From Mucilaginibacter sp. (GTDB taxonomy: Bacteria > Bacteroidota > Bacteroidia > Sphingobacteriales > Sphingobacteriaceae), in assembly GCA_028287975.1 (NCBI GenBank), contig JAQBOP010000270.1, forward strand, positions 1 through 54,614: a stretch of 54,614 nucleotides of DNA, in the 5' to 3' direction. Of this stretch, positions 46,891 through 54,614 are shown piece after piece (the stretch's first letter is position 1; each line of letters starts with the position of its first letter). A program made the position numbers and the translations under genes. Under the pieces are notes generated by a model. That model saw nothing but the letters and a program-made list of their open reading frames with translations. It was not told the origin of the DNA and ran no database searches.

Positions 46891-47454
46891 ATGAAAATGA
46901 AGAAAGAGATCATAGCTACGTCAGCCATATTGGGTGTTGCAGGTATAGCCGCTTTGGCGTTGCACGCGCATGATAAAACATTGCAAACCGTACAATATGT
47001 AGAGTTGGATAAGTACCTGGGAAAATGGTATGAAATAGCCGCTTTCCCGCAAAGCTTTGAAAAGGGCTGCAGTCATACCTATGCCGAATACTCGCTGAAT
47101 GACGACGGCTCTGTCCATGTAAAGAACACTTGTATAAAAAATGGCAAAGTTAAGGTTGCCGAAGGCAGGGCCACTGTGACCGATAAAAGCACCAACGCCA
47201 AGCTTGATGTGCAATTCTTTTGGCCGTTTAAGGGTAAGTATTGGATAATAGGGTTGGGGCATGACTACTCGTACGCGTTGGTTGGCCACCCTAACCGTAA
47301 ATACCTATGGATCCTGGGCCGCAAACCGGTAATGGATTCGCAGACTTATAATTACCTGGTTACGCTGGCTGCCAATAAAGGGTTTGACGTACGGAATTTA
47401 GTGAAAACCGAGCAGCGCCTTACCCCAACCCCTCTCCAAAGGAAAGGGGCTTAA
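46891..47454 (+). CDS. Lipocalin family protein (Blc-like)
   Basis: YLGKWYEIAAFPQSFEKGCSHTYAEYSL, YWIIGLGHDYSYALVGHPNRKYLWILGR. Confidence 0.93.
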   Translation: MKMKKEIIATSAILGVAGIAALALHAHDKTLQTVQYVELDKYLGKWYEIAAFPQSFEKGCSHTYAEYSLNDDGSVHVKNTCIKNGKVKVAEGRATVTDKSTNAKLDVQFFWPFKGKYWIIGLGHDYSYALVGHPNRKYLWILGRKPVMDSQTYNYLVTLAANKGFDVRNLVKTEQRLTPTPLQRKGA

Positions 47455-47697
47455 ACGCGAAATAGAAGTCCCTATATTTGGAGATGGATTTAGGGTGTTT
47501 TGTTTCACGAAAGTGTGAAACAGATGAAACAAATGAAACAAGATTTTTAGTTAACTATTTGATAGTTAATTTTTTGTGAAAAACCGGTGAAACAAAATGT
47601 AACAAAGCATAAGTCAGTAAATTTATAGCTAAAAAAGTTATAAATGTCTGTTTATAAGATGATTGTATTTTGTAATTTTTAAACCACTCACCATGCG

Positions 47698-47865
47698 TCA
47701 TTGCGAGCCTGCCTGCCGGCTGGCAGGGAACGAAGCAATCTCTACATAAGCTAAGCAAATTGGGATCATGTCGTAATTAAACCCGTCGTAGCGCTCAATT
47801 GCCGCTAAGGCTAGTCCTTTTTCCTTGATGAAAAATGCACCAAAAACTAAGCGTAGCGACCTCAT
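47698..47865 (-). repeat. Cryptic 55-codon frame inside a likely dispersed repeat or gene remnant
   Basis: MRSLRLVFGAFFIKEKGLALAAIERYDGFNYDMIPICLAYVEIASFPASRQAGSQ*; too short for the ORF track; 3' end runs into GTCATTGCGAG repeat sequence. Confidence 0.45.
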
Positions 47866-48174
47866 GAACACCTTTAAAAACTAACAACAGGTGAATAAAT
47901 CAAGTCAGCCGGTATGCTTCTTTGCCGCACCTGGCCATTGCGCTGCATCGCAGGTAAAACCTCGGGCTGCATAATTTGCGCCATATCCCAAAGGCCATTG
48001 CCCCGGCAAAAGACGCTATGCCCTTGCCATCGCACCGCCCGGCAGTTTTACCTGCGCTCACCCGAAGCTTTCTGCCTGACGGGCTGCTGATAAGATGCCT
48101 GATTTGATTTGTGCGTTCGCCTTTGTTGTGTGTGTTATCAACAAAATGAGTGAGTTAAGTATTTGACATTGATT

Positions 48175-51100
48175 TTAACGGAAACTATTAGACTCGTTAT
48201 CAACAACGAAGCGGATTTCATGGGCAGATAATGCCGCTTTAAATACCTTCACCTTATCCATTTCACCATGAAAGATCCGCTCAGACGGAAACTCTTCATT
48301 GCGACCCAAAGTCCACTTGTTAGATACGGAGAGATTAGCTTCCGAATCAGTTTCTGTACTGCCAACCAGCCTGCCATCAATGTACAGGTAAAGAATTTTA
48401 CCGTTACATACCCCCGCGATATGGTGCCATTTATTATTCCAGTCCAAAGGCAGTTTAACTGTACAATCACCTCTGCCCCAGCCACCGGCAAAAAAAGTAA
48501 GCGTCCTGTGATCGGTTACCTGTAAAACATGGTTGTCACCTTTGGTGATAATATCTACCAACCCCGGTTCATTACCGGCGGGGTAAACCCAGCCCATCAT
48601 CGTAATGGTCTGATCCAGTTGGTCGAGGCTGGCAGCATTAGCGACCTCGACAAAGGTGTTTTCATCAAATACTAATCTTCCGCTATATTCAGAACTTTTG
48701 GAAATAATAATATGCCCTGCATTTTGAAATCCGGAATTGTCATTTATTGATTTACCTACTGAATAGCTTATCGGTGACAGATCAAGTAATAAAGACTCCA
48801 GATTGTCTTTATAAACCTTATAAATCACGCGCCCATTACCTGCCGATATTCTTTGAAACCCAGCTAAAGGACTTGCAAATATATGTTTGATCGATCTATC
48901 CGCGCCAGGTGCAAGCGTAATTGTATCCGAAAATAGCAAGGTGTCATTTTTTGTTATGGGGATATTAAAGGTATGTTTAACACCCCCGGTATTTTTGATA
49001 TTATATGAAAATCGTTGCGGCTCATTTACCTTTATCGCGGGCGTAACAACCAGTGCTGTTATTTTAAACGATGAAACCGGTGCATTTGACTTTTGTTTTA
49101 CAACTACAGTAACAGGTTGCCGATTATCCAATGCCAATTGTGTTTTACCTAATGGATAAAGCCGGCATGTTATAGAATCGGTTTGGGTGGTCCCCGAAAT
49201 AACCATGCAGTTTTTGTAAGCATACAACTTGCCGTTTACCAACAGCTTCATAGTTTTAACACCAGTGGCACCTGTGTTATTCAGTGTAAAACGGACGGTA
49301 AAAAGCTCATCGGGTGTAACGGTATTTTTGGATACCGAATACCCGGTCACCTTAAAATTTGGTTCTTGTTTTGTTTCTGACAATACCAGCGGGTCCTTGT
49401 TTTTTGGCCAGCCGCTTTCTTTATCCCCCATATGAAATAACAAGCTGCCGCCTGTCGTCAACGTGTTATGGGATAACGTTAGCTGCTGCCAAGGTTTGTC
49501 ATTTAGGGTTACCCACTGTATATAGTTGTTTTGGGGCGACGAGCCGGCACTTGCTATAACAAACTTTTCTCCATTGGGTAAATGTAGGGTTACCGACTTG
49601 AAAACGGGCGATCCAATAGCGTAATAAGGCCGCCCGGGGCATACCGGGTAAATACCCGTTGCGCTAAAAACATACCAGCTGGATGTTGAACCCAGATCAT
49701 CGTTGCCGGGCAATCCGCCGGGACTATTGCTAAAACGATGGAACATGATTTCCCTTAACCACTTTTGGGTAAGCGCTGGTTTGCCCGCCTGGTTAAAAAG
49801 GTAAGGCACATGAAAAACAGTTTCGTTATCAAACAGGATTATATGATTGGTGAGCGCGGAATCAAGCCGGAACGCAAGCATATCGTTACCGCCCATAAGG
49901 TTAATCAGGTCTTTAGTGTTATGCGGCACAAAATAACTGTAAACCCACTGATCTCCCTCTTTATAGCCTGACATGCCGGGGTTTGCTTTAAACTCACTGC
50001 CATTCCTCGGCAACATGAACAGATCATTAGCATTAAAAAGGTTTCTGTAATTAAAACCGGCGTTTTGCAAAAAATCATAGTCTTTTGCGTTATGTATAAC
50101 GTTTTTGGCAAATTGCCCTAATGCCCAATCGTCATAAGCGTATTCAACCGTACGCGTAACAGATTCAGAGCGGGTAGAAGGTACATAACCCATTTCGTTA
50201 TAGATCTCTATATCGGCCTGAACAAAAGGCGGATCTAAAACACTTTTTTTCATAGCCGCGTAGGCCAGTTGTTTATCAAAACCGGTGATGCCCTTTAAAT
50301 AACTATCTACAATAATCGGCAGGGCATGATTACCCGTCATAGACTCTGTTGGCAAGTGCCCTGTTTGCTTGTAAATATCCAGCATGGATAAGATCACGTC
50401 CTGCTGTTTATCCGGGTAAAGTAAAGTAAGTAAAGGGTGTAATGATCGAAAAGTATCCCAGGGCGAAAATGCGCCGTATTGATGAACACCTGACTTTTGA
50501 TGAATTTGATTATCAGCGCCCCTGTACTTACCGTCAACATCGTCGATCACCCAGGGGATTAATAATGAGTGATAAAGTGCCGTATAAAAAATAATTTTAT
50601 TCTGCTCCTTGTCATCTTTTATATCAATTACAGCCAGCTTTTTAAGCCATTCGTTGCCGGTACGTTTTCGTAGCTGATCAAAAGATAAGGTATTGATATC
50701 CTGATCTATATTCTCTTGCGTGCTTGCATAACCCACAGATGAGGCACTCACTTTAAGCTCAATGCGCTTGTTGTTTTTTTCGGCCGGCGAAAAACTGAAG
50801 ATCCAGCCACCCTTAACCGGTTTTTTTTTAAGATAAGGTTCAGTGAAATTTATAACCGAATTGCCGTTTGAGGCATGCACCGTTTTATTTGATACAATAA
50901 TTAAATCCCCGGCATCGCCGATAAAGATCTGTGGGCTTGAACCAACTGCAAATGTAAAACGAAACACACCTGTCCGGGCAGTTGCGGTGGCTTCAACGGT
51001 GGTGTGATCATCTTCAAACATTACTTTATAATAAGCGGGAAAAGCGGTTTCATTTTTATGTGAAAACCTTCTACTATAACTGCCCGGGTCAAAGCCTTCA

Positions 51101-51429
51101 TTTACATCACCAACAGGCATTACATAAACCCTGCCCGATGATCCTTCGGGGAAACCGCTCATGTGCTTGAAACAGCTAAAATAACAAATCGTACTATCCG
51201 CGTAGTTGTACCCTTTTCCAAACCTGGTTTCGGGACTTAACTGGATAAAGCCTGATGGCGCAACTGCGCCGGGATAAGTACCGCCCTCGCTACCCCATTT
51301 AGTGAGTACATTGCTTTTGGCGGTGCCGATGAACGGATTCACATACCGCAAATGGTTTGCAGACTGGGAAAAGACTGTAAAATTGAGTAATATTAAAATA
51401 ACCACTAAAGAAAAAACAAACTTGCACAT
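48175..51429 (-). CDS. GH92 family alpha-1,2-mannosidase-like protein with CARDB-like and LamG-like C-terminal domains
   Basis: RYVNPFIGT, GGTYPGAVAPSGFIQLSPET, GNDDLGSTSSWYVFSATGIYPVCPG; C-terminal FAGGWGRGDCTVKLPLDWNNKWHHIAGVCNGKILYLYIDG. Confidence 0.92.
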   Translation of the reverse strand: MCKFVFSLVVILILLNFTVFSQSANHLRYVNPFIGTAKSNVLTKWGSEGGTYPGAVAPSGFIQLSPETRFGKGYNYADSTICYFSCFKHMSGFPEGSSGRVYVMPVGDVNEGFDPGSYSRRFSHKNETAFPAYYKVMFEDDHTTVEATATARTGVFRFTFAVGSSPQIFIGDAGDLIIVSNKTVHASNGNSVINFTEPYLKKKPVKGGWIFSFSPAEKNNKRIELKVSASSVGYASTQENIDQDINTLSFDQLRKRTGNEWLKKLAVIDIKDDKEQNKIIFYTALYHSLLIPWVIDDVDGKYRGADNQIHQKSGVHQYGAFSPWDTFRSLHPLLTLLYPDKQQDVILSMLDIYKQTGHLPTESMTGNHALPIIVDSYLKGITGFDKQLAYAAMKKSVLDPPFVQADIEIYNEMGYVPSTRSESVTRTVEYAYDDWALGQFAKNVIHNAKDYDFLQNAGFNYRNLFNANDLFMLPRNGSEFKANPGMSGYKEGDQWVYSYFVPHNTKDLINLMGGNDMLAFRLDSALTNHIILFDNETVFHVPYLFNQAGKPALTQKWLREIMFHRFSNSPGGLPGNDDLGSTSSWYVFSATGIYPVCPGRPYYAIGSPVFKSVTLHLPNGEKFVIASAGSSPQNNYIQWVTLNDKPWQQLTLSHNTLTTGGSLLFHMGDKESGWPKNKDPLVLSETKQEPNFKVTGYSVSKNTVTPDELFTVRFTLNNTGATGVKTMKLLVNGKLYAYKNCMVISGTTQTDSITCRLYPLGKTQLALDNRQPVTVVVKQKSNAPVSSFKITALVVTPAIKVNEPQRFSYNIKNTGGVKHTFNIPITKNDTLLFSDTITLAPGADRSIKHIFASPLAGFQRISAGNGRVIYKVYKDNLESLLLDLSPISYSVGKSINDNSGFQNAGHIIISKSSEYSGRLVFDENTFVEVANAASLDQLDQTITMMGWVYPAGNEPGLVDIITKGDNHVLQVTDHRTLTFFAGGWGRGDCTVKLPLDWNNKWHHIAGVCNGKILYLYIDGRLVGSTETDSEANLSVSNKWTLGRNEEFPSERIFHGEMDKVKVFKAALSAHEIRFVVDNESNSFR

Positions 51430-51583
51430 CGTTTTCGGTGGGTTAGCTATCTTATAGTTGATGGATGCCATTTATATATCTATATGTCTTCCTCTTTTAA
51501 TTAATGCAAGTATAATTCTTTCAAGGCTATGTTGTACTTTTAAACAAACTGGCCAATCTTAGGCAAGAAATTTTTTAACAAAC

Positions 51584-51692
51584 ACCGGCGCGCATATTGC
51601 GCACAAGAGACAAAAATATATTACGTATCAGCATCATGGTAATCTTCAAATCCTATAAATCATAGTTCAGACAAAAGGCCATGCGCGCCGGT
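51584..51692. repeat. Element bounded by a 12-bp perfect inverted repeat
   Basis: ACCGGCGCGCAT (51584-51595) / ATGCGCGCCGGT (51681-51692). Confidence 0.6.
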
Positions 51693-51851
51693 CGCGTTAG
51701 GGATGGAAATGGATACCGGCCCCGAGCCTAAGGCCTGCAGGCGTATGAATGAACAGCCCGGCCCCGGGGAACGCCATTTTAGTTATTAGAGATTAGTTAA
51801 TTAGAGATTAGGCCTGTCATAAGATAATATCTATAATTACTTACCCACACC

Positions 51852-51955
51852 ATTCACCACTCATTGCTCCGTAAACATTCACTCACTCACTACTCACCAA
51901 CTCACAATTCCCCACTCACCAAATTCACTTAATCACTCATTCAATAATACACTCA
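51852..51955. repeat. CACTCA-rich low-complexity tract
   Basis: CATTCACCACTCATTGC...CATTCACTCACTCACTACTCACCAACTCACAATTCCCCACTCACC...ATCACTCATTC...CACTCATT. Confidence 0.7.
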
Positions 51956-51964
51956 TTAAAAAAT

Positions 51965-52040
51965 TTAACACTGTTAAGTAAATGACAAATAAATGATACG
52001 GTGTATCAAAATCCGTATTACCTTTGCTTAACGCTGTTAA
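51965..52040. promoter_or_regulatory. Putative operator cluster upstream of tetR
   Basis: TTAACACTGTTAA (51965-51977), TGATACGGTGTATCA (51994-52008), TTAACGCTGTTAA (52028-52040). Confidence 0.7.
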
Positions 52041-52061
52041 ATAGATTAATGGCTATATAAA

Positions 52062-52661
52062 ATGGCAAGTAAAGACAGGATACTACGTTTAAAGGAAGAA
52101 ACCAGGTGCAACATACTGGATGCTTCACTTAAAATTGTAAAAGAGGGGGGATGGGACGCTTTAAGTATGCGTAAGATAGCAGACGAGATAGAATATACCG
52201 CGCCTATTATTTATGAATACTACTCAAATAAAGGGGCTATATTATTAGAACTTACCCGCAAGGGGTTTCTGTTATTAGCTAAGGACCTGCAGGCTGCAAA
52301 AGATAAACACCGCTTACCGGCCAAACAGCTGGAAGCCATGTGGCTGGCCTATTGGAACTTCGCCTTTGCCGAAAAAGAATTATACCAGGTGATGTACGGC
52401 GTTGAAACGAGTTGTTGTGAGATGGCTAAGAAAATGCCCGAATCTGAAATGCCGATGGACCTGATATGGGACGTAATTGTGGAGCTGATGCTGCCACATG
52501 TGGGCACCGAAGAAGAAATTTGCATTAAATACTACACGTTTTGGTCGGTTATTCACGGCCTGATATCTATCAACATGGTTAACCGCGGTAATACCGCCGA
52601 AACCAACCACGAAGTACTAAAGACCGCTATCAGCGGTATTATCAGATCCATAAAAGGATAA
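52062..52661 (+). CDS. TetR/AcrR family transcriptional regulator
   Basis: CNILDASLKIVKEGGWDALSMRKIADEIEYTAPIIYEYYSNKGAILLEL. Confidence 0.93.
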   Translation: MASKDRILRLKEETRCNILDASLKIVKEGGWDALSMRKIADEIEYTAPIIYEYYSNKGAILLELTRKGFLLLAKDLQAAKDKHRLPAKQLEAMWLAYWNFAFAEKELYQVMYGVETSCCEMAKKMPESEMPMDLIWDVIVELMLPHVGTEEEICIKYYTFWSVIHGLISINMVNRGNTAETNHEVLKTAISGIIRSIKG

Positions 52662-52680
52662 AATTTTTTATAGAATAAGA

Positions 52681-52791
52681 AACATTGTTAAATAATCTAA
52701 CACTGTTAAATTAATCAAAATTCAAAATCTACTTTAAAATAAATAAAACAATGACAACTCCAGCACTTCCCTATTCATTTAACACTGTTAA
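52681..52791. promoter_or_regulatory. Putative TetR operator sites upstream of and within the RND adaptor gene
   Basis: AACATTGTT (52681-52689), CTAACACTGTTAA (52697-52709), TTAACACTGTTAA (52779-52791). Confidence 0.65.
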
Positions 52792-53932
52792 GAAAATTAA
52801 CAGCTTAGTGGCCATTGCACTGGCATTGGCGTCACTCTTTTTATACAGTTGCTCGTCGTCACCGGCGGCAGCACCTGCACCACCGCCGCCATCATTGCCG
52901 GTACAAACTGTGCAAACCAGCTCTGTAACTACTTACCAGGAATACCCTGCATCAATTGAAGGTACTGTTAATGTAGAGATCCGCCCGCAGGTTAGCGGCT
53001 CGTTAGACAAAGTATTTGTTGACGAAGGCGCTTTCGTATCAGCCGGCGAACCGATCTTCAAGATCAATGATCAGCCTTACCGCGCGGCTTTAAATAACGC
53101 GTTGGCAAGCCAGCATGCGGCAGAGGCGGCAGCAGCCAATGCGCAGTTAGAAATTGATAAGTTAACCCCGCTGGTTGAAAACAAAGTGGTGTCAGACTAT
53201 CAGCTTAAAACTGCGAAAGCAACTTACCAGGTAGCAAAGGCTAATATAGAATCGGCTAAAGCAAATGTATCAACGGCACAAATTAACCTGGGTTATACTT
53301 TAATAAAAGCACCGGTTAGCGGTTACATAGGCCGCCTGTTAAAAAAACAAGGCAGCCTGGTTGCACCGCAGGATGTTGAGGCATTGACCCAACTATCTGA
53401 CGTGCATGATGTACACGTTTATTTCTCATTAGGCGAGAAAGATTTTGTGAGCTTTAAAGAGCAATATGCAGGTTCAACATTAAAGGATAAATTGAAAAAC
53501 CTGCCAGCCGTATCATTATTACTGGCTGATAACAGCGAGTATGCTACCAAAGGTAAAATTGATATGATAGACGGCCAGTTTGATAAAAACACCGGCGCCA
53601 TCACCGTAAGGGCAAGCTTCCCTAACGCGCAGGGCTTATTACGCTCGGGCAATACAGGTAAGATCCGTTTAAGCCTGGTGCATAACAATGCGTTAACCGT
53701 GCCTGAGTCGGCCACTATTGAAATGCAGGACAAAGTATTTGTGTTTACACTTGCGGACAGCAATAAGGTTAAAAAGACCGCAATTACCATTGAAGGTAAA
53801 GACGGTGACAATTATGTAATAAAAGAAGGTTTAAAAGCAGGCGACCAGATTGTACTAAGCGGTATTGACCACTTGCAGGAAGGCGCTAAAATAGCCCCGC
53901 AAAAAGCAGCAGAAAAGGTTGCTAAAAACTAA
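52751..53932 (+). CDS. RND efflux periplasmic adaptor (AcrA/MexE-like lipoprotein)
   Basis: Lipobox LYSCSS; EGTVNVEIRPQVSGSLDKVFVDEGAFVSAGEPIFKIND. Confidence 0.93.
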   Translation: MTTPALPYSFNTVKKINSLVAIALALASLFLYSCSSSPAAAPAPPPPSLPVQTVQTSSVTTYQEYPASIEGTVNVEIRPQVSGSLDKVFVDEGAFVSAGEPIFKINDQPYRAALNNALASQHAAEAAAANAQLEIDKLTPLVENKVVSDYQLKTAKATYQVAKANIESAKANVSTAQINLGYTLIKAPVSGYIGRLLKKQGSLVAPQDVEALTQLSDVHDVHVYFSLGEKDFVSFKEQYAGSTLKDKLKNLPAVSLLLADNSEYATKGKIDMIDGQFDKNTGAITVRASFPNAQGLLRSGNTGKIRLSLVHNNALTVPESATIEMQDKVFVFTLADSNKVKKTAITIEGKDGDNYVIKEGLKAGDQIVLSGIDHLQEGAKIAPQKAAEKVAKN

Positions 53933-53938
53933 TTAATA

Positions 53939-54031
53939 GAATCAAGAAACAAGAGTCAGGAATCAAGAGAATAAATTAAGATACCGCGGATATTGTTCCG
54001 TCTTGTCTCTTGATTCTTGCCTCTTGACTCT
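53939..54031. repeat. Palindromic AATCAAGA-type repeat inside the efflux operon
   Basis: AATCAAGAAACAAGAGTCAGGAATCAAGAGA...TCTCTTGATTCTTGCCTCTTGACTCT. Confidence 0.75.
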
Positions 54032-54046
54032 ACAACAAAAAACATC

Positions 54047-54614
54047 ATGTTTAAAATATTTATCAAAAGGCCGGTACTGGCAACTGTTATCTCCATACTG
54101 TTGGTGATAGTTGGTGCACTCGGCTTATCAAAATTGCCCTTAGAGCGATTCCCTAATATAGCCCCGCCGTCGGTATTAGTATCCGCTGTTTATCCGGGCG
54201 CTAACGCCGAGACTATATTACGTTCGGTAACACCGTCGTTAGAAGAAGCAATTAACGGGGTGGAAAACATGACCTACATGACATCCACTGCCAGTAATGA
54301 TGGTACATTAGGTATTACCGTTTACTTTAAACAAGGCACCAATCCGGATCAGGCGGCTGTGAACGTTCAAAACCGGGTTTCGCAGGCCACAAGCCAGTTA
54401 CCTGCCGAAGTTGTACAATATGGTATAACCACAACCAAGCAGCAAAACAGCTTTATTGGGGCTATGGGTATTTACACTGAGGATGCGAAAAAATACGATG
54501 TGACCTTTGTAAATAACTATGCACAGATCAATATTATTCCCGAGATCAAACGGATCCCGGGTGTAGGTTCTGCCAGTGTATTTGGTGGTATTAAGGATTA
54601 CTCGATGCGGGTTT
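54047..54614 (+). CDS. RND efflux permease (AcrB/HAE1-like), truncated by the window edge
   Basis: MFKIFIKRPVLATVISILLVIVGALGLSKLPLERFPNIAPPSVLVSAVYPGANAETILRSVTPSLEEAINGVENMTYMTS; open to the window end, so absent from the ORF track. Confidence 0.95.
   Translation, partial: MFKIFIKRPVLATVISILLVIVGALGLSKLPLERFPNIAPPSVLVSAVYPGANAETILRSVTPSLEEAINGVENMTYMTSTASNDGTLGITVYFKQGTNPDQAAVNVQNRVSQATSQLPAEVVQYGITTTKQQNSFIGAMGIYTEDAKKYDVTFVNNYAQINIIPEIKRIPGVGSASVFGGIKDYSMRV

Noticed and set aside
51852-51955. CACTCA repeat tract as a CRISPR array
   Set aside because: Short irregular units without constant repeats and spacers, and no cas genes in the window

Overview
This 54.6 kb window looks like a Bacteroidota (Sphingobacteriaceae, Mucilaginibacter/Pedobacter-like) chromosome. 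That rests on gene content, TAnnTTTG-like promoter elements and dispersed palindromic repeats. Most of it is housekeeping or metabolic: a TolC-MacA-MacB efflux operon, msrA, corA, an LpxL-like acyltransferase, GT2, MscS, aroQ, a XerC/D recombinase, prmC, ribD, mgtE, bioB, an AurF-like diiron protein, OsmC/Ohr, LLM oxidoreductase, PIN-PhoH, FUSC-like, PEP carboxylase, DUF763, alpha-L-fucosidase, SMP-30, lipocalin, a GH92 protein with a C-terminal LamG-like domain, and a TetR-controlled RND efflux operon that runs off the end. I see no rRNA, tRNA, CRISPR array or intact IS element. The strongest candidate for something undescribed is a pair of about 370-nt homologous, apparently structured non-coding RNA genes (about 30780-31151 and 32832-33207). 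Each has the same promoter-like box at identical spacing, conserved helices including a compensatory base-pair change, and its own terminator. They flank one acyltransferase-3 gene. Other notable items are a five-copy TTAACACTGTTAA operator family around the tetR/RND operon, a truncated lysophospholipid acyltransferase paralogue, dispersed repeats apparently captured in frame in prmC and at other protein ends, an MntA/HepT-type pair, and a small-ORF/nucleotidyltransferase pair.
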